Assembly (NCBI RefSeq): GCF_900163785.1
Contig: NZ_FUKN01000005.1
Span: 248,001-312,000, forward strand
DNA length: 64,000 bases
From: Psychrobacter sp. JB385
GTDB taxonomy: Bacteria; Pseudomonadota; Gammaproteobacteria; Pseudomonadales; Moraxellaceae
Reading direction: 5' to 3'
In this document: piece by piece, positions 63,230 through 64,000 of the stretch
How positions within the stretch are numbered: the stretch's first letter is position 1
Layout of the letters: each line of letters opens with the position of its first letter
Program-made: the position numbers and the translations under genes
Notes under the pieces: generated by a model
Database searches by the model: none
What the model was told of the DNA's origin: nothing
The model's input: only the letters and a program-made list of their open reading frames with translations

Positions 63230-64000
63230 ATGTCGCACAGTATCCTTCTGCCAAGAACGATGGAAATTGGCCGCGATGCTTGCCAAAAGCTACCGCAGAT
63301 ATTAAAGAGTTTGGGTATCAAAAACCCCCTGATTATCACTGACGATATGATGGTTAAGCTTGGCTATGTCGATAATATTCAAGGCATTTTAAAAGAAGCG
63401 CAAATCAGCGCGGATGTGTTCTCGGACACTGTGCCAGAGCCTACTGAAATGTCTATCAGCGCTGGCGTCTCTCAAGTCAAAGCGAAAGACTATGATGGTC
63501 TTATCGCGCTAGGCGGTGGCAGCCCTATCGATAGCGCTAAGGCCATTTCTATCTTGGGCAGATTTGGTGGCGATATGCGTGACTATAAGTTCCCGCGTCA
63601 AGTCGATGAAACGGGCCTACCTATTATTGCCATACCAACTACTGCGGGTACTGGCTCAGAAGTTACCCGTTTTACCATCATTACAGATGATCTCAACAAC
63701 GAAAAACTATTGTGCGTGGGTATGGGATTCATGCCTATAGCAGCGATTATCGATTTTAGCCTGACGCTCAGTGTACCGCCGCGTACTACCGCAGACACGG
63801 GCATTGATGCGATGACGCATGCCATCGAGGCGTACATCAGCCCCAAACGCAATGCCTATAGCGATCAGCAAGCATTGGCGGCTCTACGTCTGATTGGACC
63901 TAATATCCAAACGGCTTATCACAATGGTAAAGACGAAGCAGCCCGCGAGGCGATGATGCTCGGCTCTACCTTAGCTGGTATCGCTTTTTGTAACTCCTCA
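63230..64000 (+). CDS. Iron-containing alcohol dehydrogenase (cut by the right window edge)
   Basis: The start is the ATG at 63230 (MSHSILLPRTMEIGR), with AAGGA upstream; an out-of-frame ATG at 63220 is ignored. The 257 visible residues form a type III (iron-activated) alcohol dehydrogenase. The NAD-binding GLIALGGGSPIDSAKAI lies near 90, PTTAGTGSEVTRFTI near 143, and the metal-binding region DTGIDAMTHAIEAYISP near 196, with the first iron His. The C-terminal metal ligands are beyond the window. The substrate is unknown. It is divergent from the IclR-type gene that probably regulates it. Relatives include the DddA/DddB dehydrogenases of DMSP catabolism and butanol or ethanol dehydrogenases. 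Confidence 0.92.
   Translation, partial: MSHSILLPRTMEIGRDACQKLPQILKSLGIKNPLIITDDMMVKLGYVDNIQGILKEAQISADVFSDTVPEPTEMSISAGVSQVKAKDYDGLIALGGGSPIDSAKAISILGRFGGDMRDYKFPRQVDETGLPIIAIPTTAGTGSEVTRFTIITDDLNNEKLLCVGMGFMPIAAIIDFSLTLSVPPRTTADTGIDAMTHAIEAYISPKRNAYSDQQALAALRLIGPNIQTAYHNGKDEAAREAMMLGSTLAGIAFCNSS

Overview
The window looks like a chromosomal segment of a gammaproteobacterium of the Moraxellaceae, most likely Psychrobacter. The basis is a moderate, AT-leaning base composition, ribosomal, aminoacyl-tRNA and glycolytic proteins of Moraxellaceae character, and an AdeIJK-like RND pump. This assignment rests on sequence character and recall, not on a database search. Almost all of the first 59 kb is ordinary core genome.

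Layout. 1-6 kb: ruvB (cut by the window edge) and ruvA, separated by a terminator; class II aldolase, an Ala-rich lipoprotein, pgk, a DksA/TraR-type zinc-finger protein and thiE. 6-15.4 kb: a PBP7-type peptidase, a GacA-like regulator followed by PilS/PilR (type IV pilus control), a CtpA-type protease and gpmI. 15.4-24 kb: the 6S RNA gene (missed by any protein track), fxsA, ruvC, a META/DUF4377 lipoprotein, a GST, a peroxiredoxin, a PLD-like protein with a putative winged-helix tail, glnS and a cyclophilin. 24-36.7 kb: lpxH, orn, rsgA, a membrane-anchored rhodanese, grxC, secB, an AlkB-like gene, adk, the cytochrome c maturation operon ccmF-ccmG-ccmH-ccmI and a DUF445 protein. 37-49.3 kb: mrdA-rsmD, rplM-rpsI, an LpxL-type acyltransferase, trpS, an O-methyltransferase, scpA-scpB, lolA, and rplU-rpmA divergent from the polyprenyl diphosphate synthase gene. 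49.3-57.6 kb: a complete RND efflux operon (adaptor, pump, outer-membrane channel) preceded by a MerR-type promoter with a 20-bp spacer, then hemB. 57.7-64 kb is accessory: a glutathionyl-hydroquinone reductase, tRNA-Val(GAC), a decayed mobile region (possible holin fragment and IS3-type transposase scraps), a transglutaminase-like gene of foreign composition, an AcuI/YhdH-type reductase, an IclR regulator and the start of an iron-dependent alcohol dehydrogenase.

How parts work together. The glycolytic enzymes Fba, Pgk and GpmI lie within 15 kb but each has its own transcript. Three of the Holliday junction genes (ruvA, ruvB, ruvC) are unlinked transcriptionally. CcmF-I form a translationally coupled operon for haem ligation to apocytochrome c. 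LpxH and the LpxL-type enzyme both serve lipid A synthesis. The IclR-type regulator sits between the reductase and the alcohol dehydrogenase, and near-identical operator-like sequences occur upstream of both.

Most worth a second look: the tRNA-Val mobile scar with its imported transglutaminase gene, the shared IclR operator candidate, the MerR-type promoter before the efflux pump without a local merR gene, a three-copy intergenic palindromic repeat family, and the PLD/wHTH protein. I did not find a convincing new multi-gene system; the rest is well-understood housekeeping DNA.
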